A stretch of DNA of 64,000 nucleotides from Lophium mytilinum (GCA_010093605.1 MU004198.1:130456-194455); one strand, 5' to 3'. Counted from the stretch's first letter, positions 1-11,966 are shown. Numbers and translations: made by a program. The notes: generated by a model from the sequence alone, not told the origin.

Positions 1-158
1 GGAAGCCTATAGAGCAATCAGTATTTGCTTCTTTTGGTTTCATATTTTGTTTCTGTCCGAGATGTTAACAGAGATCTGTAGATCAGACAACTAGAATAGG
101 GGAAACTCACTGTTTTTTGTGGCCATTTGTGGATACATGGAGATTATTCTGAAGTTTT

Positions 159-490
159 GATCTGAATTTTCAGGATGTATTGGGGGACCTCACACAGTGG
201 TCAACAGGCGTACGCAGACAAAGGGGCTGTCGGTTTTGTTCAGGGCCTCGCAAACATGGAGTATATCCGGATTGCGTTGAGATTTGATCTGGATTTCCAG
301 AATGTACTGGAGGACGACACACGGTGGTCAACGAATGTACCCAGATAAGTGCTGTAAAGTTGATCTAGACTTTGAGGATGTATTGGAGAAACTCAGACGG
401 TGGTCAAAGACTGTACGCAGATAGGACTGCTGTGGATTCTGTCCACGATTTTCAGAACATATCGGAGTACCCCAGATAGCGGTGAGGCAA
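159..490. repeat. Degenerate tandem repeat, about four units
   Basis: Four related units begin near 159, 286, 362 and 441. Each reads roughly gatct-gaatttt-cag-gatgtattgg, then ctcacacggtggtcaa, then a gtacgcagata-like end. Spacing is irregular (about 127, 76 and 79 bp), so the core unit is about 65 bp with variable linkers. A fifth, weaker unit may lie at about 70-125 (ggggaaactcac). The units are too diverged and too often interrupted by stops to be coding. No function is proposed. Confidence 0.6.
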
Positions 491-1100
491 GTGAAGTTAT
501 CGCTTGACCCGTCGCAAAGCCCAACACTAACCCTATCGCTATGGATGCCTCCAATAGAAAGCTTCGAGTGATGGAAACTGCAGCGAAATACATGGGCAAC
601 ACACGCCCTCTAGGTTAGCGTACGAAAAGCCTAGTACCACTTGAGGTCCTGTAGTACATTATGAGAGATCGGTAAGGGACAGTGTTGACAAGGTTGATAG
701 CCTTGCGGGCCACCTCAAACGGTGTCGTACTATCGCTTTATGTTCAACAGCAAGTTCGAGCGTTGCGCCATGACGGGATACGAGATAGGAAGCGTGCAAT
801 GTCTCGGTATCTTTATCAATAACAGAAAGGGTTGAATACGATAGTAGAAACACTCAAGCTCAGTCACATCAGAAAATGCTTTTATTCAAGCTAATAATAC
901 AGAAGTTCGAATTGAAAGACTAGAATACAGCTTTTGACCGCCCACCGCATCTAAACATCAGAGCAAAGTGAGAAGTACTACAGGATATAAGAACACGACA
1001 GTCAAGAATGTAGAAGTAGCAGATGAAAGCCCAATCAGACGCCCTGAGCCTCCTGATCAACTCCAAAACTCCAACTCCGGAATGAGAGCCTCACCTCAAA

Positions 1101-3353
1101 CTACCTCCTTCGATGATAACTGATTTCTGTCATATCGTCTACCGGATAAGGCAGTGGAGCTCCCCCTCTTCGCCCACCCCACGGTGGCGGTGGTGCCATC
1201 TCCCTTTCGCGAGTAAGCCGCATATGCTCCATTCTCTCTTCCATCAACCTTCGCTGCTGCCTTTCCGCGGGCGACTCTCGCGCCTCCAATGGCAGATACT
1301 CCGGCGCAGGCGCTAGTCGGCGCTGACCACTATACTGAGGCACATCGTGCCTCATCGAGCGTGGCACGTCGGGTGGATAGCCGCTGTCCCACGTGAGTGA
1401 CCGCTGCTGCTGCGGCGGCGGCGGCGGCGGCGGCGGCGCATTCCTTGGGTAGTTATTGTGCTCGCTACGCCCCTCGAGGGAAAGATGGCGGTAGGATATC
1501 ATATCAGGACGCCTATCTGGGTGGTCCTGTTTTGGATACACAGGCTCGCTATCACGGCGAAGAGGTTGACGAACCGGCGGGTGCTCGCGATGGTGTTGGA
1601 GCTCGCGGTGCTGCGTAGGCGGGACATGGTTTCTATACACTGGTTTTGGGCGGCGTTGCTCGGTTGCTGTATCGCGCTTGTACAGCGACCCCTTTCGACT
1701 AGGTGGGTAGTCGTCTTCGAGGCTGCTAGGTGGGGTGGGTGGGGAGGGCCTAGGGTCTGTGAATACGGAGTTGCCGGAGTGAGAGAAGGCGGAGCCGCCT
1801 TCGTCATAATACGAGTCCTCAGAATCTTGGTCGGAGACGTTGCGGTGATGAGAGGGCTCGATCCAGCCCTTCACTTTCGAATGAGCGTCGTACGCAGAGC
1901 TGCGGGTCTCTGGGTAAAATGTAGGACCGCGATCGATAGGAGCGGGTTGGGTGATGTTGATGATGGTAGTACTGGGGTTTGTGTTGGGGGGACTGGGCTG
2001 GCGTTTGAGATGCTTCCCAATGGGAGGAGGTGGGAGGGTTTTTGGAGGTTTGGGTTGAGTGGACCTTTTCTCGCGCGACTGATGGCGGTTGCGTTGGTCG
2101 ATGTAGTCGTCCAACTCTTCTTCTGAGCTAGATCCAGTGTCGGAGTAGTCTGAAACCTCCTCGTCGGTGGGATGATGCAACATCTTGACCCTTTGCTTCT
2201 GAAAGGCTTCACTGTCCTTCACTTTTGGAAACTTGGGAGGCTCGTATCGCATGCTTGGCTGCTGAGTTGGTTTTGGCATACCACCCATCTGTGGGATAGC
2301 ACCCATTTGCTGTAGCATAGCACCCATCTGCTGTGGCGTAGGACCCATTTGCTGCGGCATTCCGCCCATCTGCTGCGGCATTCCACTCATCTGCTGCGGT
2401 ATGACTTGTATTTGAGGCGCAGGTGGTGGCGGAGGTGGAGGAGGAGGAGGTGGTGGAGCCATCTGAGGCTGCTGGTTCTGCGGGCGGTTCTGCTGTTGCT
2501 GTTGTTGCTGATGCGGCTGAGGAGCAGGAGGGGGCGGTGGTGGTGGTGGAGGAGGCTGCTGCATCTGCTGCTTTTGCTGTTGTACAGGAGCTGGGGGCGG
2601 AGGCGGAGGCGGTGGGGGTGGGAACCCTTGATTATGGGTATTAGGTCTATTTTGCCCTTGATTCCCCGGATTCGGCCCCTGGTTCTGTCCTGAATGTTGA
2701 GGCTGTTTCTGGTTTTGGTTTTGGGAGTTCCCTGGGTTTGGTTGCGGGGCCTTTCCTCCTTGGGATTGCTTCTGGTTTTGGGCATTTCCATTGCTGGCTT
2801 TGGGCTCACGAGCATAGTATGGGTCCTGATGATCGTCGAATTGGCTGGACATGGCATTCGCCTTTACTTGGGTCTTCAGGATGACTGTGATTGCAACTAC
2901 TTGTTTATACTTTCGGTTGAGATCCTTCCATTCTACATCAATACTGGCCATAGTCCACTCGATATCCCTGGCAGATCGGGAGAGCTCCTTGTTCTGCTCG
3001 TCGATGAGCCTGTCAATCTGAAGGCGCATGTGGTCGGACTTGAGGCTATCATATTCGTTTTGTACAGAGCGGTGCAGCTTTTCTTTCTTAAGGCGCTGCT
3101 TCTTGACTAGAAACATGAGATCATCCATGGGTATTCTCATGGGGAGCTGCCGGACTCGCTGCCAGGATGGTTCCATGATGCCTTCCGGGAGTTCCTCGAG
3201 GGACACTTTTCGGAGAACCCATCCTGTGTATTGAGAGGTGAAACCACTATAGCCGGGGAATTGGCTAAGAGAGGTCCTTGGCCCTGCTTGCTGCACTTGT
3301 CGGAACTGGTCTCCTTGCGGGAGTGGTTGCCCACCATGTCCTCCCACCATCAT
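1101..3353 (-). CDS. Large disordered proline/glutamine-rich protein, function unknown
   Basis: Single-exon reading frame of 750 residues starting MMVGGHGGQ. The first ~165 residues look ordered: a short motif GWVLRKVSLEELPEG near residue 43 is followed by a charged, probably coiled-coil segment (about 80-165). After that come an N/Q/G-rich stretch (about 165-245), two poly-proline blocks flanking poly-Q (about 245-330), and a short repeat with the unit QQMGGMP/QQMGAM (about 335-375). The C-terminal half is rich in S, P, R, D and E and ends in HRRR. Long PPPPPP runs could bind SH3, WW or profilin partners, which is an inference. I know the N-terminal motif only from uncharacterised fungal proteins, so no function is assigned. 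The triplet-repeat tracts also create long spurious frames in the other directions. Confidence 0.85.
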   Translation of the reverse strand: MMVGGHGGQPLPQGDQFRQVQQAGPRTSLSQFPGYSGFTSQYTGWVLRKVSLEELPEGIMEPSWQRVRQLPMRIPMDDLMFLVKKQRLKKEKLHRSVQNEYDSLKSDHMRLQIDRLIDEQNKELSRSARDIEWTMASIDVEWKDLNRKYKQVVAITVILKTQVKANAMSSQFDDHQDPYYAREPKASNGNAQNQKQSQGGKAPQPNPGNSQNQNQKQPQHSGQNQGPNPGNQGQNRPNTHNQGFPPPPPPPPPPAPVQQQKQQMQQPPPPPPPPPPAPQPHQQQQQQQNRPQNQQPQMAPPPPPPPPPPPPAPQIQVIPQQMSGMPQQMGGMPQQMGPTPQQMGAMLQQMGAIPQMGGMPKPTQQPSMRYEPPKFPKVKDSEAFQKQRVKMLHHPTDEEVSDYSDTGSSSEEELDDYIDQRNRHQSREKRSTQPKPPKTLPPPPIGKHLKRQPSPPNTNPSTTIINITQPAPIDRGPTFYPETRSSAYDAHSKVKGWIEPSHHRNVSDQDSEDSYYDEGGSAFSHSGNSVFTDPRPSPPTPPSSLEDDYPPSRKGSLYKRDTATEQRRPKPVYRNHVPPTQHRELQHHREHPPVRQPLRRDSEPVYPKQDHPDRRPDMISYRHLSLEGRSEHNNYPRNAPPPPPPPPQQQRSLTWDSGYPPDVPRSMRHDVPQYSGQRRLAPAPEYLPLEARESPAERQQRRLMEERMEHMRLTREREMAPPPPWGGRRGGAPLPYPVDDMTEISYHRRR

Positions 3354-5093
3354 GTGGATTAGGAGGCGAATATAATTGAATGATGGTTTAGATCAGAGAT
3401 AACAAGAGAGTAAGAGTGGCGAAGTGGAGAAAGACGGTGAGGTAAATTGACGTGTCAGGCAGAGAAGAGCCTACGCTTAAGAATGAAGATAAGATTGAAG
3501 GGTATTAATAGGGCAGCATAACCTGATAAATGAGGCGGGGAAGGGGTTTCAGAATGGGATATATAGACATCACCTCCTACCTCGAGTATCAGGTCGGTGT
3601 TTGTCTTGCTTGACAAGGACTCTCGCGGCTAGGCCTCATGCACGACTCTGGCACCACGTACAAGGCGATCGGTAAAGGACCAGCTGATAACACAGGCGGG
3701 ACCTCTGACACTCACTTGATTGGTGTTTTTATGTTTCGTGTGCTTGCCTCAGCATTCGAATGGCTGCGGTGGACTCCCGCCGGTGAGGATGGTGCTTCCC
3801 ATAGCGTCGGGCGTAAAAGAAGGCAATCGAAAAGTCAGATGCCTTCACGCCCGTCCTCGCGGCCTGCGATTGGCCTTTGGAAGCAATTCGAGGTTCAAGA
3901 TCATTGACCGGAAGACGCCCCGCGCCAGGAAGTAGGAGATGTAGCGAATATCGCTCCCAACTTCCGGATAGTCGACACGGCCTGATGGTGTTGCTCCTGC
4001 AGCCATGTCTGTTACATCCGGGAACTTGCTAGTACTTCCAGCCACTATTGCTTGCATCTGATAGGGACAGCCTAACAAGGCAGACTATGCTTTTGTGTTT
4101 GGGGTACGCGATGATGCCGTCGGCAGAAGGCAAAGGGATGAAGTCGAAGTCCACTAGCACCCGTCGATCGCCCCGCTTGGACCAGGCGTTGAGGGATGGC
4201 AGATCACTGACGACGTAGTAAGAAGGCAACCACCAACTAACAGGGCGATATACGACAACACCATGAGGGACAATTTGAGGGACTTCGCCGGGCCGTCGCC
4301 GCTCACAATCAGGGCGCAGTCCTTCGCCCGGCCGTGTCTCAACATGTGTCTACCGCCTGGTGCCCGGCATTTCCACCCCGCCAGCGCACTCTTCTCACCA
4401 CTGCCTGCTGTCGTGCTCTGCCCAACTGAGTCACCTTTGCTCCAGCGCTGAAGCAACTGCAGTGCTGCCAGATTTCAGACCTGACGCTGAAACCGCCGAG
4501 TACCCCTCACAGGCACCAGCGAGCCATCGTAGCACATATGCGCCGAACATTCCTCTGCTTCGTGCCTCTGCAGCGGTGCTGTGAAGGCGATCAATACCAT
4601 CATGGTGGAAACCACTCTCACGGCTGCGAGCGGAAGCTGTCTTTGCGCAGTGGAGTGCTATCCGCGTCCAGCTTGCCATTCGTGTAGGGTCTGCTTTTAC
4701 GAGCTTCTAAGAACGCCTGCATATGCACAGCGTCACGCACTCCAACTGCCTTCCAGGCTGGGCTGGCTGGAATCGCATCCATGCCCTCGCGACGGGCCCT
4801 CGAGGCCGCTCCATATGCGGGCACCCACACTGGCATGGTGGAGCAACCCTATTGCTTCCCGGCAATGCGAACCCATGGATACTGCCAAGGGTTCAGCCTT
4901 GCGAGCAGGGCGGACGGGCGTTCTTGGATATCATCCTTAGTCCCGAATAGGAAGAGGTTGAGCAATCTTTCTGGAGGACTGCAGGGGTGTGGTTCGTGTG
5001 TCTCCATGTAATCCCTTCATGTCAGATTTCCATCACACACAACTCGCGATGGCCGTCGGCATGGCTCGTGCGTAACCAAAGCGTTTCCGATTA

Positions 5094-5296
5094 CAGCCTC
5101 TCTTTGCGTCCGGTGGTCACTCTCTAATACCAAGCCACAAACTTACCTTATAAGGGAGCGACTCCGAGCGCCTTTAGGGGGGAATAGCACCCTTCTGGCC
5201 AACCAAATCTCGAGCCGCTTCAGTGCTAACCTGGAAAAGCGCAATACCAGGATCGACTCAGCTTAGCGCTGGGTCACCGGACGCAAAGAAAGGCTG
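5094..5296. mobile_element. MITE-like element with TA-flanked terminal inverted repeats
   Basis: The left end, 5094-5115, starts CAGCCTCTCTTTGCG; the right end, 5275-5296, is its reverse complement with one mismatch over 22 bp. Both ends are flanked by TA (5092-5093 and 5297-5298), the target-site duplication of Tc1/mariner-type elements. The 203 bp interior has no coding capacity. This fits a non-autonomous Tc1/mariner-related MITE. No autonomous partner is visible in the window. Its terminal repeat differs from that of the elements at 18632 and 43397. Confidence 0.75.
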
Positions 5297-7094
5297 TAGT
5301 CCACGGTTCTAGATGTCCGCCTATGGCGAGCATCCGGGCCTTGAAACGCTATCTCATCCAAGCGACGTTACCACCATGAGTATTGATCATACCACCAAAA
5401 ATTCGGAACTGGTTGAGTAGTCTTTTGCAATGCTTCCCAGCTCGTTAGCCTTGTATTTCAATCACACTTGTCTTTTCTTCTGCCGTGGAACACTATCACT
5501 TTAAGGCAATCACTTCGCGTCAAACGAAGTATCGATAGTTGAATAGTACATCTCGTGGATTCAACGACATTTCGAAATTGGCCTTATCATGTTTTGGTCC
5601 ATAAGCTCTACCACAAAAATATAACAAGAAGCTTAAAATGGTTAGCCTCCTAAGACAGATCAGCTCAACTGTCTCATTCCTCTGTTTCTATACATACTAA
5701 TGGATGGTATTCGATTTTCTATTCTAACGAGTCATTTCTATCATTCTCGACCGCTGTCTCACGGTCGCAGTATCATCACCTACCCAAAAACAAACTCACA
5801 AACTACCTCCTTCACGCTAAGTGCATCGTGCTCCGTTCCACGGACAAACTCCCAAAACGCCATCCCTCCTTCCCCGCAGCAGTGCCACACGATCGGTCCT
5901 CTCACTCGTCTGCCCGCCTCACTCCAAAACACCATGCCACCATGACCGCATTACCGAATCCGGACACCGTGATTCCAACGTGAGGCTACCATCACATGGC
6001 CGAAAATGGTACACCTCATCCACCTCACTTTCAACGCCGTCCATGCCCACCACGACGTCGCAACACTCCATCCACGCGCAAAGGGCGCTGCACTCTGCAC
6101 GCTTACTAACTACCGTCTTCGCCGAGGTGCCAATTTAACCGATCACGTGCAGCTTAGTCATCAATGTATTCGTTTCGCGGGCTGATCGATGTCAGTCCTT
6201 GACGGATGTCACCTCTGCGCCTAACACTCTCGCGACATGGCAAGACTTGCCTCCCGAGAGTACCGATTACGCAGCAACAGCTTCTCAGCTTCTCGCTGCA
6301 CATGTAATTTAGACAGAGCTAAACACAATATACATGTGTACCCCGTTCCATCTCTCCGCTGAATGCCTCATAGCATAAGTTCACTTCCTCTACATAGTAG
6401 ATTACTCTCTCATCCAAAACTATCTAAGCCCCCCGCCGCCCAAGCGTAGATAGACCTGTCCACCACGAATAGCCCAAAAGGCCCTCATCACCACTTCCTA
6501 GACCTCCAGAACTCACCAGACCTCCACACCTACCTACACCCCCCCCACATCATCAGCCTCTAAACCCACCCAACCCTCCGTGCTCTGTCAAAGTTATCGC
6601 TAAGCCACGGCCTCGTTGACATGCTTCAAGCCTTCCCCACCTCTCGAACCCACCTCACGTGACCGTTGGGGTGGGTGCCCCAGCATCTACACCACCACCT
6701 CTTCGCGCCCTTGACTACACACAACAAGCTACTACTATTACACACCCATCTCAACAATACACCACGCCGCACGAAATACTGCACATTCCCTTCACCAAAG
6801 TCATTTCATTCCACTATTCTATCTCCCACCCCTCACTCATACCAACCCCCAATACTCCCGCTCCGTCTATACACACCCCAAACCCCCCACCCGTCACATT
6901 ACCCCGCCTACTCCCTTTATTAAGATTATTCAAACCCGCCCTCCCAGGCACTAGGCCGCAGAAGGGCGGAACACAGACGCAGAATGCCCACGCATCTGAC
7001 CAAGAAGCGGAAAAAAGGAGAAGAAAAGTCGCCAGCCATGACAGCAGATAGCGACAGACGCACACAGCTCTCGAGCCGTACAGCACTTAAAGAA

Positions 7095-7111
7095 ACACAC
7101 ACACACACACC
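7095..7111. repeat. (AC)n microsatellite
   Basis: An uninterrupted AC dinucleotide run of about eight units, downstream of the LCB2 stop codon and therefore probably in its 3' UTR or just beyond it. Confidence 0.8.
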
Positions 7112-7375
7112 CAAAACAAAACTCCGAAATGCTTCATGCCCCATATCCCACATTAAAATCCCCGCGTTCCTGAAAAAAAGGTTTGTTTTGTTGATGCGAA
7201 TGCTGCGCCAAAAAGCGAGTGGAAGAAATTTATACAATACACACCACACCCATCACACGAAGGGGCTGGAAGAAAAAGACACGAATGTGAAAGCTCACAC
7301 AATCCCGTCACGTTCTCCCACTCCTTGAATATCATTACACTTCTACGCAACCCCCCCTCCTTACAGACCCGAAAT

Positions 7376-9415
7376 CTATCGTAACGGCACCTTGACATCC
7401 TCAACACCGCGCTTCAAAACCTCCTCCAGCCGCCACCGGGGCGGGCTCGCCACAAGCTGGTGCATCTCGCTGCCCTTCTCCCGCTCCCCCTTCTCCAGCA
7501 CCTCCTCACCATCTACCGGCTCCGCGCCGCCCGCAACCCCGCTCGAGAACTTGAGCTGTAGCAGGTCGCCGACCTCGTCGCACGCCGCGAGCATGCGGTC
7601 CAGATCGTCCTTGGTATGCGCCGCGCTGACGCAGAAGCGCGCGCGAGAGCTGACAAGCGGCGTGGCGGGGTAGCCGACCACCACCACCGAGATCTTGCGC
7701 TTGAGCATTTCGTGGGAGAAGGCGGGCATCTTGGCGGGGTTGTAGAGCATCACGGGGATGATGGGGGAGTCGTCGTGGCCGTAGACGATGAAGCCGAGGC
7801 GCTTCAAGCCGAGGCGGAGGTAGCGCGAGTTGAACGCGAGACGCTGCAGGCGCTCCTCGCCCTGCCCGGGGCAGAGGTCGCCGGTGATCATCTTGAGCGA
7901 GGAGGCGATCTGCACGAGGATGGGCGGGGTGGGGGATTCAGCGAAGAGCATGGCGGCGTTGGAGACGCGGAGCTTGTCGATGATGTCTTTGTTAGCGGCG
8001 ATGTAGCCGCCGTTGGCGCCGAAGGATTTGGTGAGCGTTCCCATGAGGATGTCGACGTTGGAGGGGTCGACGCCGAAGTAGTCGCAGACGCCGCGGCCAT
8101 TGGGCCCGAGCGCACCGACGGAATGGGCCTCGTCGACGAAGAGGTGGAACTTGTACTTTTTCTTGAGCTCGATGATGGCGGGGAGGTTCACCATAGTACC
8201 TTCCATGGAGTAGAGACCCTCGACGGCGACTAGGATCTTCTTCCATGGTCTGTGGGTGCGGGGCTGGCCTTGAGAGATGACCTCGCGAAGCAGCTTCTCT
8301 AGGTCCTTGGTGTCGTTGTGCTTGAACATCCTGATCGCAGATCCAGACAAACGAGCACCGAATCGAATAGAGGCATGGTTGAGTTCGTCCGAAATCATGA
8401 GACAGCCCTTTCCAACCAGGGCCGGGAACGCAGTGGCATTGGTAACGAAGCCCATGGAGAAAACCATAGAGGCTGGCTTTCCAACGAACTTCGCAATCAA
8501 ATCCTCGACTTCCACAGCCAAATCAGAGTTACCCGCATCAGCACGAGGACTGACGAGACTGATACCGTGCTTCTTGACTGCAAGTTCCGCAGAGTCAGCA
8601 CAAGGACCAACAGATTGAGCAAATCCGAGGTAGTTGTACGAGCTCATATTAAGGGTCTCGGTCGTGGTGCCATTCAGCGTAAACGTGTTGTTCCCATCCT
8701 TTGACGTCCGGTCTAGCAACGTAATGAACCGTCCCGGGACTCCAGTGACCGGTCGTGAAAAGCAATCATTCAATCTCATCTTCAGCCTGCGCGTGTAAAA
8801 GTTGTCGAAATCGCTATTTAACGGAGCATATCCATCGTTCTCCTTCAAGTGAGCATAATGCTTCTGGCGGAAGCGCTTGCCGAAGAAATCCCGCACATGG
8901 CCAAAGACTATGAGAATGAGGTAACTGATATAGGTCGTGATGAGAAAGTAGTATGGCGGCTCGTCTTCAACGGGATCGGCGAAGGCTAACGTCTCATCGG
9001 CTTGGCTGGTATATCGGTGACTCTGCGAGCCCAATGGCCCAAACTCGGCGTGCGACTTGGCGAGACGGCGGGCTTCAGCTGGCGAGGGCGGCTGGAAGAG
9101 CGTCTGGGGTTCCATTGGCGACTTCTCGCCAGTTGCTGTGGAAAGGGAGATAGTAGGGAGCGATAGAGAGGACGAGTTGATGCCTTGGGGCGAGGGTGAG
9201 TTCAGCAGGAGGTGCTGCTGAGCGACAAGCGCAGCCTGCAGCGCAGCAGCGTCGGATGTCTTTGACTTGGGAGAGGTCGAGAAGAACTGCGAGAAGCGGG
9301 TGTTGACCTTGGAGAAGGAGGATCGGCGTACAGGCTCCTTCTCATTCATCGCATCGAGAGCAGAGGTGATGGCGGGAGGACTGTTGGCGAAAGGGTTGAT
9401 CGTGCGAGTCGGCAT
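7376..9415 (-). CDS. LCB2: Serine palmitoyltransferase subunit 2 (LCB2)
   Basis: Catalytic subunit of serine palmitoyltransferase, which condenses serine with palmitoyl-CoA to 3-ketosphinganine, the first step of sphingolipid synthesis, at the ER membrane with LCB1. Single exon, 679 residues. A disordered N-terminus (1-150) is followed by a membrane segment near 155-175 (YYFLITTYISYLILIVFGH) and the alpha-oxoamine synthase fold. Visible motifs include SYNYLGFA, VDEAHSVGALG and the PLP-lysine motif GTLTKSFGANGG with Lys463. The protein is longer than yeast Lcb2 (561 residues) because of the N-terminal tail and a charged C-terminal tail. The start MPTRTINPFANSPP is the first ATG of the frame. 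Pathway and location come from the known family; the identity is secure. Confidence 0.96.
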   Translation of the reverse strand: MPTRTINPFANSPPAITSALDAMNEKEPVRRSSFSKVNTRFSQFFSTSPKSKTSDAAALQAALVAQQHLLLNSPSPQGINSSSLSLPTISLSTATGEKSPMEPQTLFQPPSPAEARRLAKSHAEFGPLGSQSHRYTSQADETLAFADPVEDEPPYYFLITTYISYLILIVFGHVRDFFGKRFRQKHYAHLKENDGYAPLNSDFDNFYTRRLKMRLNDCFSRPVTGVPGRFITLLDRTSKDGNNTFTLNGTTTETLNMSSYNYLGFAQSVGPCADSAELAVKKHGISLVSPRADAGNSDLAVEVEDLIAKFVGKPASMVFSMGFVTNATAFPALVGKGCLMISDELNHASIRFGARLSGSAIRMFKHNDTKDLEKLLREVISQGQPRTHRPWKKILVAVEGLYSMEGTMVNLPAIIELKKKYKFHLFVDEAHSVGALGPNGRGVCDYFGVDPSNVDILMGTLTKSFGANGGYIAANKDIIDKLRVSNAAMLFAESPTPPILVQIASSLKMITGDLCPGQGEERLQRLAFNSRYLRLGLKRLGFIVYGHDDSPIIPVMLYNPAKMPAFSHEMLKRKISVVVVGYPATPLVSSRARFCVSAAHTKDDLDRMLAACDEVGDLLQLKFSSGVAGGAEPVDGEEVLEKGEREKGSEMHQLVASPPRWRLEEVLKRGVEDVKVPLR

Positions 9416-11966
9416 GGCAATTGGCTCAAGCTACGTGGCGGGGAGCGGGTTGTGTATGCCTTGTAGCTGCGTAGATATACCGCGGGATCAATAGCACTGC
9501 CCGGCGTCGCAACGTGCAATTGAGGCGGTGAAGTGGCGAAGGGTACGCGTTTCGAGGGATGTAAAGCTCGACTGAAGGACAACGAATATTAGCTTTGAGG
9601 CGGTATAGGCAAAGACATTCAAGGCGGCAAAAATGGAGCTGGAGAATGGAGGTGGTGGAGCTATGGGCGTTGTGGTGGAGTGATGACTATCTATTCGCTC
9701 ATGCTCCCGGCAGCCACCGGAAGTGGAAACGGCGGATGTTGAAGCTGCAGAGAAGGCACTTACAGAGTCCGGTGACCGACTCCAGCAATTGACCTGCCTA
9801 TCTCTCGGGGAGGGTGTAGAAAGACTGGTCGTCGACTAGCAGCGTCTGCAGCGGTAAAGGAGTGTGGTCTCGTGGCGTCCGAGTCGCGCTGATGGTGTCG
9901 CTACAGGGCCAGGAGGAACGCCGCCGAGAAGGGATCAAGAGCTGCAGATGCCGGTATGTCGCTGCTGCAGGCGGTCGACGATGCAGACCTAGCGGCAGGC
10001 TTCGTGCAGGACTTGATCGAGAATTATTAGGAGCTACGAGGAGGGCATGCAGGAGGATACGGGGGCTTCGGGTTATGGAGGAGCAATTGAAATTAAGAAA
10101 ACGCCAAGCTGCCGCTCTCTCTCCTAACCCGCCACTCGCTTTTCCCACCGCACGACGGCGCCGTTGAGTCGGGGCCGTCAGGGGCATCATCAATCCTCAC
10201 TGGCTGCGTGCACAAATCCCACAATAAATCTGCACTCCAGCGGGCCGCCGTTTTCACTCAGGCCTGCCGCGGGGACTGCACGCGAGAAAGCCTCGTCGAG
10301 CTCCATAAAACGAGCCATATAGGAAGTTGGAGTCTGTACAGTCCCAGACTTCGGATCCGTCGCAATCCTCGTAACTCGCACAGCATGTCAGCTTTCTCAT
10401 AAGCCTCACCATTCACCTGCACTGCCCAGCCCCAAGCAGCCTCAGCTTACATCCAGCCGTCATACCCAGCATCCCCACAAAACAATTCCAAACGCCGACT
10501 GCAAACCCTTCACAAAATGTCACCATGATACCACCGCATCTAGAAGCCACACTTATCCATTCACAAATAACACCCATGACGCTCTCAACCCTCATAATAG
10601 CACTAGTGCTAGCGCCCGGCAGGGCTTTCTCTCCTCGCGTGCATAACCAGCCAGGGCTCAGCTCGTGCACCTCGGCCTCCCGCAAGCCCGGCATCTCCGT
10701 TAGTGGCCGGGCCGTCACCACCACCCATGGATAACATATTCTAGGCCCACAGTGCAGTACTCACACGCGACGCTGCCATCTCAGGGTACAGTATACATAC
10801 ATCAGGTGATTGAATATCTTTATATTGGGAAACTACCTATGCTAGCATGCCGCATCCCTGTATCCCGCAAACAGATTCCGAAGCGCAAAGACGGAAGTAG
10901 TAAGAAACCGAGAAAGAATTAGAGGCCCGAAAGAAGTAGAGAACCGCAAGACGTAGAAGAAACCGGTATCCCTTGGTCTAATCTAGGACCATAGTTCTAA
11001 TAAAAGATGAGAGGGGAAAACGCAATTAGAGACACACAAAAAGGTATCGCATATACACGCACAGCGCAGAGAGAAGACTTAAAAAGACACACACACCCCC
11101 CTCCACACCGGAAGACCCACGATCGCAAGTGACGGATTTGTTTGAGAGTTTTAGAGAGGTTATCAAGGTAGTTCCCGAATCATCGACTAAAAACTTCTGC
11201 AGAGAGCAGATAAAAGCCCCGTAAATGAGTAGGATGTGTGCCGCACAGCGGCTACTAATCTTCCCCTTTGCTCACAAAAACTCGCTCGCTCGCTTCCATG
11301 CCCTTCTTGCCCGTACTATATCCTCCACACACTCCACCCTCGCACTCGCACTCTGGTAGTAGAGATCTGGACAAAGGAAAGATACACAACATAGGAAAAG
11401 ATAAAAACGAATAAACAAAATGCCAATGCACACACACCCCCAACATGAGATGAACAAAATAGAAGAAAGAAACAAAGCCAGGCCAATCAATCCCACTTGA
11501 AAGAACACCTTCACCTCGTCTTGCTTTCCATCCGTCCCCGACGGCGGCGCAGGCTCCACCAGTCCGCCTTTCTTATATTCCCGTGTGTTGGTTGTGCCCC
11601 GGCCGTTTGTTTCCGCACCCGCAACGCCTTGTGTCCTGCCCGTGTTCGTTCAATCTGCGTAACGGAAGGATTGGATTAAGTTCCCAATTCAAAGAATGGG
11701 AGTATACTGAATTTTGGTAAAAAGTGAGAAGAAAGTATTTCGAGTTCAGGGTGATGTATCGTGGTTGATGGCAATGCTAAATTACCATCCGCCAGGTACG
11801 CAAACCATGTGAGCCTAAACCGATAGAATTCAGGCCTGTCTCAAGGCTGGAGTCCAAGGGCAAGCTCCACATGTTTGCAGCGCACGTGAGACGCCATCGA
11901 TGCAGGTATTAGTGATTTTGAGGAGCGAAGAGAAACCGAGTCGAGTTCTGGTCGCTATGCTCATTG
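9416..11966. other. 2.5 kb intergenic region between LCB2 and the homeobox gene
   Basis: Holds the promoter and leader of LCB2 (reading left) and the 3' flank of the homeobox gene. Frames of 60-130 codons near 9600-10400 and 10413-10734 overlap each other on both strands and show no domain. A- and CA-rich sequence at 10900-11500 looks like transcript ends rather than coding DNA. No RNA gene was recognised. Confidence 0.5.

Larger units (their letters stand above)
3354..7375. other. 4 kb gene-free interval
   Basis: No reading frame here is long, conserved-looking or joined by convincing splice sites; short frames of 60-130 codons occur on both strands with no recognisable domain. The interval contains the MITE-like element at 5094-5296. 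Its right end is C/A-rich, with an (AC)n tract at 7095, and probably includes the 3' UTR of the LCB2 gene. The left end is the upstream region of the proline-rich gene. Confidence 0.6.

Noticed and set aside
7616-8233. 205-codon plus-strand frame rich in E, D, G and V opposite LCB2
   Set aside because: Antisense mirror of LCB2 codon bias.
10525-10734. Possible small secreted peptide (MTLSTLIIALVLAPGRAFS start)
   Set aside because: The hydrophobic start is suggestive, but the rest lacks Cys pattern or family features, and a frame of similar length lies opposite.
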